A DNA stretch of 64,000 bases. Source: Planctomycetia bacterium (GTDB lineage Bacteria; Planctomycetota; Planctomycetia; Pirellulales; Thermoguttaceae). The notes beneath the pieces are model-generated. The model did no database searches, was not told the origin of the DNA, and saw only the letters and a list, made by a program, of their open reading frames with translations. The stretch covers positions 51,959 to 115,958 of the forward strand of contig JAUNBK010000001.1 of NCBI GenBank assembly GCA_030527105.1, given 5' to 3'. Below are positions 24,142-34,100 of this stretch, piece after piece (position 1 is the first letter of the stretch; each line of letters begins with the position of its first letter). Both the position numbers and the translations under genes were made by a program.

Positions 24142-25158
24142 ATGTCAGAAAATTTCCCTACAACGGTTATTCTTTCTCCAGTATTTAACGATTGGAAAGC
24201 GTATTTTCTCCTTCTTGGGAAATTGGATACCGTTCTTCAGGAAAAACATCTTACGGTCACAGTTTTGGCTATCAATGATGGTTCTCCGCTCTCCCCCGAA
24301 GATTGCGTGGAAAGTTGGGGTTCCTACTCTGCCATCCAACGTGTGGAAATTCTCCATCTGCGTCAGAATGTCGGGCATCAGCGTGCCATTTCGCTGGGAC
24401 TTTCCTGGCTGGCAGCCCAGCGACCGGAGGTTCAGGAAGTAGTTATCATGGATGCGGACGGAGAAGATGCCCCGGAAGATGTGCCTCTTCTGCTTCAGCG
24501 ATGTCGGGAGGAGAAGCATCGAAAAATTGTCATGGCCATTCGTTCCAAACGTTCGGAAACATTCCTGTTTCGTCTCTGTTATCTGATTTTTCGTTTTCTC
24601 TTTCATTTTTTGACAGGAAAACGGTACCAGATGGGAAATTTCAGCGTCATTCCCCGATGTGCCATGGAAACTCTGGTCGGGAATTCCGGTTTGTGGTGCC
24701 ATTACGCAGCCACCGTTTTCCGTTCGCGATGTCCGTATGTGGGGGTGGAGACGTACCGTGCCAAGCGGCTGGACGGAAAATCCCAGATGAATTTCGTTGG
24801 GCTGGTCATGCACGGTTTGAGTGCCGTGTCTGTTTATTTGGACGTCGCTTCGGTACGGATGATGCTTTTGTGTGTCTGGGTAACACTGTTTTTGGGTCTG
24901 GGAACGTTGGGCATTCTGGGAGTACATCTTTTCATTCCACTTCCTGTTCCAGGATGGATTTGGGGACTTTTGGGGTGGACGCTGGTGTTGATCGTTCAAT
25001 TTTTTACCATTGCCACGATTTTGACATTTATCACCCTGGGGAATCGACAGTCGAAAACTTTTTTACCCATTCGGGAGTACCCCTTTTATATTGCCCGCCT
25101 GCAATCCATTGTACCTGGGCAAGCCAATGAGAAAATACTGGATGAAAAACAAGGATAA
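24142..25158 (+). CDS. Membrane-anchored GT2 glycosyltransferase, DPM/GtrB-like
   Basis: 338 residues. Residues 8-190 are a GT-A domain of family 2: VILSPVFND at the start, VLAINDGSP (41-49), and the nucleotide-sugar/metal site IMDADGED (102-109). Residues about 235-310 form two transmembrane helices typical of dolichol-phosphate-mannose-synthase-like and GtrB enzymes, which transfer a sugar from a nucleotide donor to a polyprenyl phosphate. The next gene, 6 bp downstream, encodes a polytopic membrane protein that could use the lipid-linked sugar. An AGGAA site precedes the ATG. Sugar identity is unknown. Confidence 0.85.
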   Translation: MSENFPTTVILSPVFNDWKAYFLLLGKLDTVLQEKHLTVTVLAINDGSPLSPEDCVESWGSYSAIQRVEILHLRQNVGHQRAISLGLSWLAAQRPEVQEVVIMDADGEDAPEDVPLLLQRCREEKHRKIVMAIRSKRSETFLFRLCYLIFRFLFHFLTGKRYQMGNFSVIPRCAMETLVGNSGLWCHYAATVFRSRCPYVGVETYRAKRLDGKSQMNFVGLVMHGLSAVSVYLDVASVRMMLLCVWVTLFLGLGTLGILGVHLFIPLPVPGWIWGLLGWTLVLIVQFFTIATILTFITLGNRQSKTFLPIREYPFYIARLQSIVPGQANEKILDEKQG

Positions 25159-25164
25159 TCGGAT

Positions 25165-26940
25165 ATGCCACAAGAAAAAAGAGAGAACCACATAGGATAT
25201 TCCCTGTTTTTGCAGTTGTTTTCTCCAACCGTTTTTGTTTGGGGAATGCTGCTTCTCATGACACTGATGATGTTGTGGTTTTTAAGAATGTATTCTTGCC
25301 CGGTGCCCTATGTCGATGCCTGGATTATTGCGGTGGACGCTTCGGCGGAAAATTGGAGTTGGAGTTGGCTCTGGGAACAACAGAACGAACATCGTTACCC
25401 TCTGGTGAAAGGATTGGCCTGGATTTGCTACCATACCTATGGTTCCATGCAGCCTCTTTCCGTGTTGAGCGTCCTGACATGCACTGCCACCAGTGCAGCC
25501 TTTCTTCTGGCAGCACGCCGACTGCGAGGACGCTCGGAATGGACCGACGCGGTTTTTCCCATTCTTTTTCTCAATGGTTTCCATATTGAAAATATTCTCT
25601 GGACGCACCAACTCTTTTTCGTGGCAGCAGGTTGTCTGGCTTGTTGGTGTGGCCTGTATCTCATGGCAAAACCGGAATCCCATCGTTGGTTCCCCACCCT
25701 TTTGGCCGCGTTGGCACTTTTCCTTCTTCCCCTGCATGGTGTTATGGGACTGGTCTTTGCCCCCTTTCTGGGAGTCGGATTTTTCTGGCATGGTTGGGTC
25801 GTTTTCAGGCAAAATTCCCAAAATCGTATTGCCTGGTTGAATATGGCAGTACCTGTTTTAACCGCCATTCTCTGCCTGCTTTACGTCCTGGTGGATTTTC
25901 ATATTCCCGGCGGGCATCGAGAAAATCTGGCTTCCGATATAACGCTGTGGCAACGTGGAAAAGTCATTCTGGATTGCGCGGCCATTGGGATGGGAGCTTT
26001 GGGAAATCGTATCCCAGGAGTATTGGGGCAAGGTTTGTTCCTTCTAACTCTCCTGACCTTGGGAACGCTTCTTTTCCAATGGCGTCAAAAACAACTTTCC
26101 GACGAAGAGGCATTTTCCCTTCTGTTGATTTTGGCAGCGGTCTGGTCCCTTCCTCTGGCTATTGGTATTGGTCGTGGAGTCATGGGGGGAGCCGCTCCGC
26201 GATATACAATTTTAGCCGTTCCCCTCCTTGCTTTTTACATACTCTTTTGGATTCGTTTCGGGACGCTTGGCAATATCGATTCTCCCCATGGCTGGGTCTT
26301 TCGATTTTCTCGTCTGCTTCAGGTTAGTTTTTTCACCTTTTTCACTGCTTTTCTGATGTATCACGTCAGTATGGCTATGGAATATGGAAAAGAACGGCAG
26401 AATCACTATCACGCATTTCTGGCCGATGTCCAAAAAGCTTTGCCACTGGAGGCTATCGCAGGCCGGGGATGGGCCTACTGGTGTTGGAATGAAAAAGATT
26501 TTGTCCATTTTCTCCATCGGATGAAAGAAAACGGAATTGCTCCTTTTGATCAAATGCAATCGGTTGGTCTTACGGAAGTGGAGGAAATCCCACTCTCTCA
26601 GAAATCGTGGAATTCCCGCGTTCCTATCGCAATCCCTCTCGAAATTCCTGGAGGAAAACGGCATGTCGACGCGATTCGGCTTACTTTCCAGTTGGACTGT
26701 GACCATTGGAGAAGCGATACCGCCATTTATTGGGATTCATCTTCCCTGGCCTTTCCTCATGTGCAAAAAAATCAGATCAAAATGGGAACCAATCCTTACT
26801 CAGGTGAATGGACGGTCTGGATTGACGCGGAAGTGAGTCGTCTGGAATTAGTCCCCAACACAAATGCACCTTTTTCGTTTCAACTTTATAAAGTGACCCT
26901 TTGTGAACGCGATTCCACCGACGAGAAATCCTCTCTGTGA
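25165..26940 (+). CDS. Polytopic membrane protein, probable GT-C-type partner of the GT2 enzyme
   Basis: 591 residues with about ten transmembrane helices between residues 20 and 420, followed by a soluble domain of about 170 residues that is rich in tryptophan and beta strand. The first loop has PYVDAWIIAVDASAENWSWS, where the acidic residues after the first helix resemble the catalytic loop of GT-C glycosyltransferases that use polyprenyl-phosphate sugars. It follows the GT2 gene by 6 bp (AAGGAT before the ATG), so one operon; the pair would attach a sugar to a periplasmic or surface acceptor. No specific family is recognised; the GT-C idea is inference from layout. Confidence 0.65.
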   Translation: MPQEKRENHIGYSLFLQLFSPTVFVWGMLLLMTLMMLWFLRMYSCPVPYVDAWIIAVDASAENWSWSWLWEQQNEHRYPLVKGLAWICYHTYGSMQPLSVLSVLTCTATSAAFLLAARRLRGRSEWTDAVFPILFLNGFHIENILWTHQLFFVAAGCLACWCGLYLMAKPESHRWFPTLLAALALFLLPLHGVMGLVFAPFLGVGFFWHGWVVFRQNSQNRIAWLNMAVPVLTAILCLLYVLVDFHIPGGHRENLASDITLWQRGKVILDCAAIGMGALGNRIPGVLGQGLFLLTLLTLGTLLFQWRQKQLSDEEAFSLLLILAAVWSLPLAIGIGRGVMGGAAPRYTILAVPLLAFYILFWIRFGTLGNIDSPHGWVFRFSRLLQVSFFTFFTAFLMYHVSMAMEYGKERQNHYHAFLADVQKALPLEAIAGRGWAYWCWNEKDFVHFLHRMKENGIAPFDQMQSVGLTEVEEIPLSQKSWNSRVPIAIPLEIPGGKRHVDAIRLTFQLDCDHWRSDTAIYWDSSSLAFPHVQKNQIKMGTNPYSGEWTVWIDAEVSRLELVPNTNAPFSFQLYKVTLCERDSTDEKSSL

Positions 26941-27047
26941 TACAAGAACACATACATGACTTGAACAGGACGCATACCCGTTGAAGAGATTCGGGGGATA
27001 TGTTATATTACGGAAAAAGAGGTTTTCGATTTTTCAAGGAGTCACCT

Positions 27048-29444
27048 GTGAAACGAGTATTTGGGATTGTTTTGGGATTGTACGGATGTTGGATGGGGAG
27101 TTTCCTCGGCGGGCAAGAGGAACCGATGGCTCCTTTTCCAAAACCGGTGGAAAACCGTCCTTTTTTGATGGAAGGGACGTTGCCATTCCCTGCCCCGGAA
27201 ATGTTTTCATCGGAAACGGCTCAAAAACTGATTCAGCAATACGGTGTGGAGGAGGTTCTCTTCATTGAGCGGGCAACGTTCCAATCTTCGCATTATTACA
27301 GCGATTTTGTCGATGGTTGCCGTTTTTTTGGTACGGATATTGGCATTTTGAATCTGAAAACAGGAAAAGTCCGCTCCCTTTTGCCGGAAAAAATGCGGCG
27401 AGGAATCGTCAATCGGATGGATATTTCCTTCGATGCCAAAAAAGTTGTCTTCGACTGGAAAGCAGATGCGCAAAGTGGTTTTCATCTCTGGGAAATCAAC
27501 ATCGACGGAACTGGCCTGACGCAATTGACCTTTCCCCCCGCCGACGAAAAAGAACAGGTCGAACGGTACCATCTGCGGAAAGAGAATCAGGGACACTGGG
27601 TTCACCAGCCCGAATGTTATCCCGTTCCTTTCGGCGTTTACGGACACTGGACGGACGACCTCCATCCCTGTTATCTGCCTGACGGGGGAATTGTTTTCGT
27701 CTCCAATCGGTGCCGGCATGGGGTTTTGTGCGACGGGGACGATACCCTCGTTGCCACTGTTCTCTACCGCCTTTCGCCCGACCGTCAAACGATGGAAAAA
27801 CTGACGAATTCTTCGGTTTCCGAGGCAACGCCAACGATGATGGAGGATGGCCGGATTCTGTACACTCGCTGGGAATATGTTGACAAAGGAGGTTCCTGCG
27901 TGAAATGTCTCTGGTCGATGAAGCAGGATGGTACCGGTTCGGCGGAAGTGTATGGAAATGACATTGCCATGCCGCCGACACTGACCCATGGCCGCCAAGT
28001 TCCCGGAAATCCGCACCTTTTCGTGGCGACCGCCGCACCGCACTGTCCGCAGACTGCCCTGGGAGGAATCGTCCGTATCGACACGACGAAAAATATCCGC
28101 ACCCCCGAAGCGATGGAGAATCTAACGCCGGAAACGGAAATCCTCGCGGAAGGGGACTTTCGACACCCGCTTTCCACAGTGGAAGACCCTTTTTTAAGGC
28201 TGCGTGGGCCATGTTTTTTAGATCCGTATCCGTTGGATGCCCAAAAATTGCTGATGTCGGCTCTGGTAGATGAGAAAGCGTTTTTCTACCGTCCCGACGG
28301 CTATGGTCTCTATTTTTACGACGGACCGGGAAAGTATCAGCTTCTCTACCGCGCTGCCGGCACCAGTTGTTGGCAACCAATGCCACTCCGGGCACGTCCG
28401 GTTCCGCCGAGAAATGTCTCCGTTTTGGACGAAAGTCTGGCGGAGAAAAACGATCTGGGGCAAAAATGGGCGAAATGTGTGGTGACGGATGTCTATGTCG
28501 GATTGGAAGGGGTTGCCCGTGGCGAGGTGAAGTACCTGCGAATCAACGAACAGGTGCCGCGTCCCTGGGCTGCGCGACGCACTTGGGGAGAGAACTACCG
28601 CAACCGTCCTGGGTTGGAGAGTTTCGACCAGCAACATTCCCCCGTCGGAGCAACGCATCTGGGTCTGAAAATGCAGTGGGGAATCGTCCCGGTGGAAGAG
28701 GATGGTTCGGCTTGTTTTTATGTCCCTGCCGACCGAAACATCTTTTTTCAGGTGTTGGACAAAGATTTTCAGGAAATTCAACGGGAACGAACGTATGTCA
28801 ACTACCGTCCCGGCGAAACGCGAGCCTGCATTGGCTGTCACGAAACGCCGGAAAATACCCCTTATGCCGCCATTTCCAAACCGCTCAAGGCATTGGAACG
28901 TGCCCCGTCCATGCCGCAAGGGACGAAAACGCTCGATTTTGTGCAGGACGTTCAGCCGATTCTGGACAAGCATTGCGGGAAATGCCATCAGGGCGTGGAG
29001 AATCCCGAAAAACAGATGTCCCGCCTCGATTTACGTGCCACCCCAACACCATTTTTTAACGTCGCTTACGAAAATCTCCTCGGTTTTCGCTGTTCCCAGG
29101 ATACTTCCTACACCGTTGTGGAACGGCCTGCGGAAAAAAGCCTGGTGGGAAAAGTGATTCGGGAAATCCACCCGAAAGTCGGCAACGCGGAATATCTCCC
29201 GGCCAAAACGCTCGGTTCCACCACCGCCCCGCTCGTTCACCTCCTGCGAAACGGGCATTACGGAGTCTCTCTCACCCCAGAGGAATGGATTCGCCTGGTC
29301 ACGTGGATAGATTCCAATTGCCAGTTCTACGGCACTTACTGGGGAGCCAAACATCTCCGTTTTCAACATCAGAAAAACTTCCGCGTCCAGGCGACCTGGG
29401 AAGAAACACTTCAAACGGAAGTCCCCTCTCGGTTGCGGCAGTGA
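27048..29444 (+). CDS. HzsA-related secreted cytochrome c-type protein
   Basis: 798 residues from a GTG at 27,048, chosen for its CAAGGAG site; longer reading adds 16 unlikely residues. A signal peptide covers residues 1-22. The next 440 residues form a beta-propeller-like region (DISFDAKKVVFDWKAD, YLPDGGIVFVSNRC), as in the alpha subunit of hydrazine synthase and its many relatives in planctomycetes. Two heme-binding CxxCH motifs lie near the end: CIGCH (594-598) and CGKCH (643-647), the latter in a planctomycete cytochrome-type domain (FVQDVQPILDKHCGKCH). True anammox genes occur in operons; here the gene stands alone, so it is a paralogue of unknown redox role. It ends back to back with the GH32 gene, with no spacer. 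Confidence 0.82.
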   Translation: MKRVFGIVLGLYGCWMGSFLGGQEEPMAPFPKPVENRPFLMEGTLPFPAPEMFSSETAQKLIQQYGVEEVLFIERATFQSSHYYSDFVDGCRFFGTDIGILNLKTGKVRSLLPEKMRRGIVNRMDISFDAKKVVFDWKADAQSGFHLWEINIDGTGLTQLTFPPADEKEQVERYHLRKENQGHWVHQPECYPVPFGVYGHWTDDLHPCYLPDGGIVFVSNRCRHGVLCDGDDTLVATVLYRLSPDRQTMEKLTNSSVSEATPTMMEDGRILYTRWEYVDKGGSCVKCLWSMKQDGTGSAEVYGNDIAMPPTLTHGRQVPGNPHLFVATAAPHCPQTALGGIVRIDTTKNIRTPEAMENLTPETEILAEGDFRHPLSTVEDPFLRLRGPCFLDPYPLDAQKLLMSALVDEKAFFYRPDGYGLYFYDGPGKYQLLYRAAGTSCWQPMPLRARPVPPRNVSVLDESLAEKNDLGQKWAKCVVTDVYVGLEGVARGEVKYLRINEQVPRPWAARRTWGENYRNRPGLESFDQQHSPVGATHLGLKMQWGIVPVEEDGSACFYVPADRNIFFQVLDKDFQEIQRERTYVNYRPGETRACIGCHETPENTPYAAISKPLKALERAPSMPQGTKTLDFVQDVQPILDKHCGKCHQGVENPEKQMSRLDLRATPTPFFNVAYENLLGFRCSQDTSYTVVERPAEKSLVGKVIREIHPKVGNAEYLPAKTLGSTTAPLVHLLRNGHYGVSLTPEEWIRLVTWIDSNCQFYGTYWGAKHLRFQHQKNFRVQATWEETLQTEVPSRLRQ

Positions 29445-31100
29445 TTACCAGATGGATTTCAATGCGTAAACCGTCATGACGGCATTTCCTTGGAGTGAAA
29501 TGGACTTCAACGATTTTCCGCCATCGTTTCGAGCCTCCGTTTTGTAAACGGCTCCGCCCTGGCCGCAAATTTCGTACATTGGCCGATCGACGATGACGCG
29601 GAAACGTACGGTTTCGTCCGATTTTACCGCAAGCGGCATTTCCTCCAATTGCTGCGTCTGCGGATCGTAAACCACGGTATTTTCTCCGAAACGAAGCGTG
29701 ACGGGAGCGTCATTTTCCGCAGCTATTTGAACCTCCATTTCATAAAGTTGCCCGTCGCCAAAGCCGGTTTTCTCCAAATCGAGCGTCTCACCTGCCACCA
29801 CCGTCCGGGAATCCCCTCGCAGAACCTCCCACTCCGCAATCGGATTGGCAAAAAGACGGATTCCTGCGGGCGTTTCTTTCAAGGAAAGCTCCAGAGGAAG
29901 GCTGAAACCCATGTTGAACGGCATGGTATTTCCCTCGCCCATACGAACCTGTGCCCAACCCACCTGAATCACCCGTCCGCCCGGCACGTTGCTGAAGCAC
30001 TGTGCCGCGTAAAATCTCCCGTAATGCAGCCGATGTTTCCCTTCGTGTTCTGGCTGGAAGGTTTGGCCGTCGAATTGCCCGACCATGTACTGCGCGTCGG
30101 CACCGAACAACACCCACCGCACCTTTTCCGCGTCTCCATCCACCGGCAAAGGGAACATCTCCGGGCATTCATAAAATCCGGCAATGTCGCCCGTTCGCGT
30201 CCAGTTTTTTCGATCGGAACTTTTGTAAAACGCAATAACCCGTTCCGGCTTCTCTTCGTAAACCGCGATAATCCAACACTTTTCCGCTTCCCACCAAATC
30301 AGTTTCGGGTCTCGTCCCTGGTGAGAAATGACAGGATTGTACGATTCGTACCGCCACGTTTCGCCACCATCCGTGCTTACCGCAATCGCTTCTCCGCAGC
30401 CGGTATCCGTAAACGCGGCGAGAAGCTCTTTTTTGGCCATCTCCGTTTCGGGTCTGTCCCAGGCGATATTCGCGCTCCCTGAAAAACATTTCCCTTTCGC
30501 CATGGAGGGATTCCGATGGGAAAGCGGCATCTCCTCGCCAAAAGGCCGCAACGTCACAGACCGTTCTTCCCAATGTACCAAATCCCGCGAAACCGCGTGT
30601 CCCCAGTACATATTTCCCCATTTCTTCCCCACCGGATTCGACTGCCAGAAGAAATGGTACACTCCGTTGTGAAAAACCATCCCGTTGGGGTCGTTGTTCC
30701 ACCCTTGCTTTTGGGAAAATCGCAACTGGGGTCGCAACGATTCCTGATAGAGTGGCTCTTTACGGGGGACTTCCGCGACGTTGCGAATGAGCGTGAGCGT
30801 CTCACTTCCTTCCGGCAAAGAGGCCAATCGCAATTGCAGTTCTTTCCCGCGATATTCCTCCACCTCCAAAAAAGCCCACCAATCCACCTCTTCCATCGTT
30901 CGCGCCAAACCGATGTCCAAATGGTGTACCCGTTTTCCCTCCACCTGAATTTCCAGCCGAGTCCATTCTGCCTTCTCCGAAATCGGGAAAATCAAATACG
31001 GTTTCTGAACCACCACCTTCTTCTGAAAGGATACCTCTGCCGGAAGGGTGGGAATCAGCCCGAAAATAACGGCCAAACTCAAAAAACTACCCAATCGCAT
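29445..31100 (-). CDS. Secreted GH32 fructanase/levanase-like enzyme
   Basis: 551 residues with a signal peptide (1-21). Residues 25-115 match the extra N-terminal module (DUF4980-like) of bacterial levanases. The five-bladed propeller starts at about 122: nucleophile Asp137 in WNNDPNG, transition-state stabiliser Asp264 in GRDPK, and acid/base Glu311 in ECPEMF. A C-terminal beta-sandwich follows (about 420-551). It should split beta-fructans such as levan or inulin. GTAGGAGGAG precedes the ATG. The start is 11 bp after the stop of the yhaN-like gene, so it may be transcribed with two DNA-repair-type genes, an odd operon with no obvious logic. Confidence 0.88.
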   Translation of the reverse strand: MRLGSFLSLAVIFGLIPTLPAEVSFQKKVVVQKPYLIFPISEKAEWTRLEIQVEGKRVHHLDIGLARTMEEVDWWAFLEVEEYRGKELQLRLASLPEGSETLTLIRNVAEVPRKEPLYQESLRPQLRFSQKQGWNNDPNGMVFHNGVYHFFWQSNPVGKKWGNMYWGHAVSRDLVHWEERSVTLRPFGEEMPLSHRNPSMAKGKCFSGSANIAWDRPETEMAKKELLAAFTDTGCGEAIAVSTDGGETWRYESYNPVISHQGRDPKLIWWEAEKCWIIAVYEEKPERVIAFYKSSDRKNWTRTGDIAGFYECPEMFPLPVDGDAEKVRWVLFGADAQYMVGQFDGQTFQPEHEGKHRLHYGRFYAAQCFSNVPGGRVIQVGWAQVRMGEGNTMPFNMGFSLPLELSLKETPAGIRLFANPIAEWEVLRGDSRTVVAGETLDLEKTGFGDGQLYEMEVQIAAENDAPVTLRFGENTVVYDPQTQQLEEMPLAVKSDETVRFRVIVDRPMYEICGQGGAVYKTEARNDGGKSLKSISLQGNAVMTVYALKSIW

Positions 31101-31111
31101 CTCTTCTCCTC

Positions 31112-34100
31112 CTACTTTTCTTGCATTGCGGCCATGTCACAAAGTAAAGCCTCCTGCTGTAAAAACATTTCACGAACATGTTCATGCGCGGTGAAAAAGA
31201 GAATCTGGCGGGAATCTCCGGCAAATTCTGTCAAAACTTCCACTGCCGCTTCCGCACGCCCACGATCCAGATTCACCAACACATCGTCCAAAATTACCGG
31301 TAAACAGAGTCCCTGGGCATAATATTCCTCAATCAACGCCAGACGAATCGCCAGAAACAGCACTTCCCGCGTCCCGCATGACAACTGTTCCACCCCCAGC
31401 GTCTTTCCATCTTCCCGCTCCACAAACAACACATCTTCATCCACCGGTGTCCAGACGCGGCAATACTTTCCACGTGTCATTTTCCGCAAAAATCCCGACG
31501 TCTGAGCCAAAGTCGCAGGTTGGCGTTTTTGCTCGTACGTCCGTTTCAATGTCTCCAACAACCGACAGGTCAACGCGTTGACACGCCAATAATGAATCGC
31601 GTGAACGATCTGCCGTTCGGTCTGACGCAGTGTATATTGCAATTGATTCGGTGTCGTATCGGTCTCCATCCGTTGCAGCGTCGCTTCCGTCTCCCGTTTT
31701 CGCTTTTCCAGTGCCTCTTTCTGAAACCGATTTTCTTCCTGTTTCACTTCCAGCAACCGGATTTTTTCCGCCAACTGTTCCGGTGAGTGGTTTTCGTAAA
31801 TCTCCCATAACGTCGATTCCGAACAGGCAAAATGGAGCCGTTCCTCCACCACTTTCTGCAAATCCCGACGCTTCCGACGCCACCGTACCCACTCTTCCAA
31901 ACGTTCCAGACGTGGCGGAAAAGCCTTTTCATGCGGCAAACCACTTTTCTGGAGGATTTCCCGACGCTCTCCCCATTTTTGACGAAATTCCCGTTCTAGA
32001 TTCCGTAAACTTTTCCGAATACCGCGACGTTCCCGCAAAATTTCCTGTTGATGATTTCGCCAACTTTGTGCCTGACGAATCTTTTCCCGCCAATTCTGGA
32101 AAAAATCAGCCGTCAAAACCACGGTCTCGACATCTTCCCCCGCTGCCTGAAGACAATCCCGCCAACGTTGCGTATACAACTGCCATTCCAACGCGTACTG
32201 TTTTTCCGACTCCCCATCTCGTGTCCGTGTTCGCCAAAGCGTATCCATCCGGTCTGCCGCGTCCTGCCAGCGTTTCACATCGGCTCCCTTCCAGTTCGTC
32301 GGCAAACCAGCATTCTCCAACGCTTCCCGACGGCGAATCATCGCTTGCTTCCCTTCCTGGCACAACTTTTGCAATCGACGCTTATGGTGCCGAACTTCCA
32401 ACCGCAAAGCCTCTCGCTGCGACGCCAGTACCAAATGTTCCTCCGCCTGAGGGAGTTCTTCCTGAACCCATTCCAGCGTCTTCCGCACGTTGTCCATCGC
32501 CTCGGAGGTCAATCCCTGCAACGTTTCGTGCAAAATCGGCGTTTCCTGCTCCGGGAAAAGATTTTGCGCCACTCGCTGAATCTGTTGCCGCAAAGAATGG
32601 AGATTTTCCCGCGTCCGCTCGATTTCCTCCAATACCAATCGCCTGTGCCGCCACCGCATCCCTACACAGCCCATCCACAAAAGCGTTCCCACAATAAAGA
32701 AAAACAGACTCACCGCATGAGACCGGGGCGGAATCCAATCCATCAACCGAATCGCCTCGAACAACATCAGCGTCATCCCGGCCACGAACGCTCCTCCCAG
32801 ACCCAACAGCCATCCCAACGGCAAATTTTCCTTCTCCTTTGCGGCCAGATATTCCTCTGCCAGGCTCTTTTCCGCAATCAGCGACTGAACCAAATGTTGC
32901 AGATTCAATTCCTGACGCCGCAATTTGGAAGCGACTTCCCCTAAAAACGTCGCCACCTGACTCGGCTCCTGAAACGTCTCCTGACGAGCCGGTTCCTTCG
33001 ACCAGCCAGGAATTCCCTTTCGGTACTTCTCCAAAATACTCAATCGTGATGGCAGAGAATCAATATAATGTTGTATCCGCAGTTCTTTTTCTTCTGCCTG
33101 TTGCAGAAATTCCCTTTTTTTCAGACGCTCTTTTTGAATCATCCGGTGCAATTTCCGCACTTCCCGGATCGGGGCACGCAAAGAGCGAATTTGGTGAGCG
33201 TCCGGCAGCAAAATCGCCTTTTCCACTGAAAAATCCGGCTCTCCCAGCCCCAGCCGACGATAATCGACTGCCAACTGCGCTTCCGTATCCCGAATCGCTC
33301 TTTTTTTCTCCTCACGCCGATGACGCAGCGTTTCGATCCACTCTTCCTGTTGTAAGAGCGACTCCATCTGGGGAATCGTTCGCCAGAAGGCCGTCGGAAC
33401 GGTCTGTTTCCCAAACTCCTCTCGTAAATGCGTTCTTTTCTGGAGCAGCCTCTCCCGCTCCGTTTTCAGTTCTTCGCGCTGAGCCTCGTTTTTCCGCAAA
33501 AGATGATATGCCTCCCGCAATTTCTCCAGCCCATCCTCCGAACATTCCTCCGGCGACAGTCCTTCCGAAAATTTTACCAGCATTTCCTCCGCTTCCACAC
33601 GCTGAAACCAGACATCGTGAAGCGACTGAGCCACGACCAGAACGTGGAGTTGATGTTCCTGTTGTTTCAACTGCGAATCCAGTTCTTCCAACTCTCCACG
33701 GAGCGTCTCCTTCTCCAGTTTTCGCTGACGGTATCCTTTCTGTTGCAGTCGGATATTTTCGAGTTCGTGCAACAGAATTTCCCGATTTTGCAACCGTTGA
33801 AGAATCCACCCCTGTTCCGCCCGCGTCTGTGGTCCGGCCAACATCTGGGAACAGAATCCCTCCACATCCCGCAAAAACGGAATCTCCTCCGTCCGCAACC
33901 GCGCCACGGCATCCTCAGGACGCAGCAAAATTCGTCGTTCTTCCTCCAATTCCTGGCACAGTGCCTGAAAAGTATGCCGTTCCAGACCGGTACTCAAATG
34001 GTACAACCGGGAAGCGGCTTCGGTCGCCTCCAACACGGAAAGTTGCTGCAATTCCTGCAAACCGATGGCAAAAATGCTGGAAAACCGTCGTTCGTCCGCC

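Noticed and set aside
27048..29444. Reading the gene as a true anammox hydrazine synthase alpha subunit
   Set aside because: No other hydrazine synthase or dehydrogenase gene is near, and related paralogues are common in non-anammox planctomycetes.
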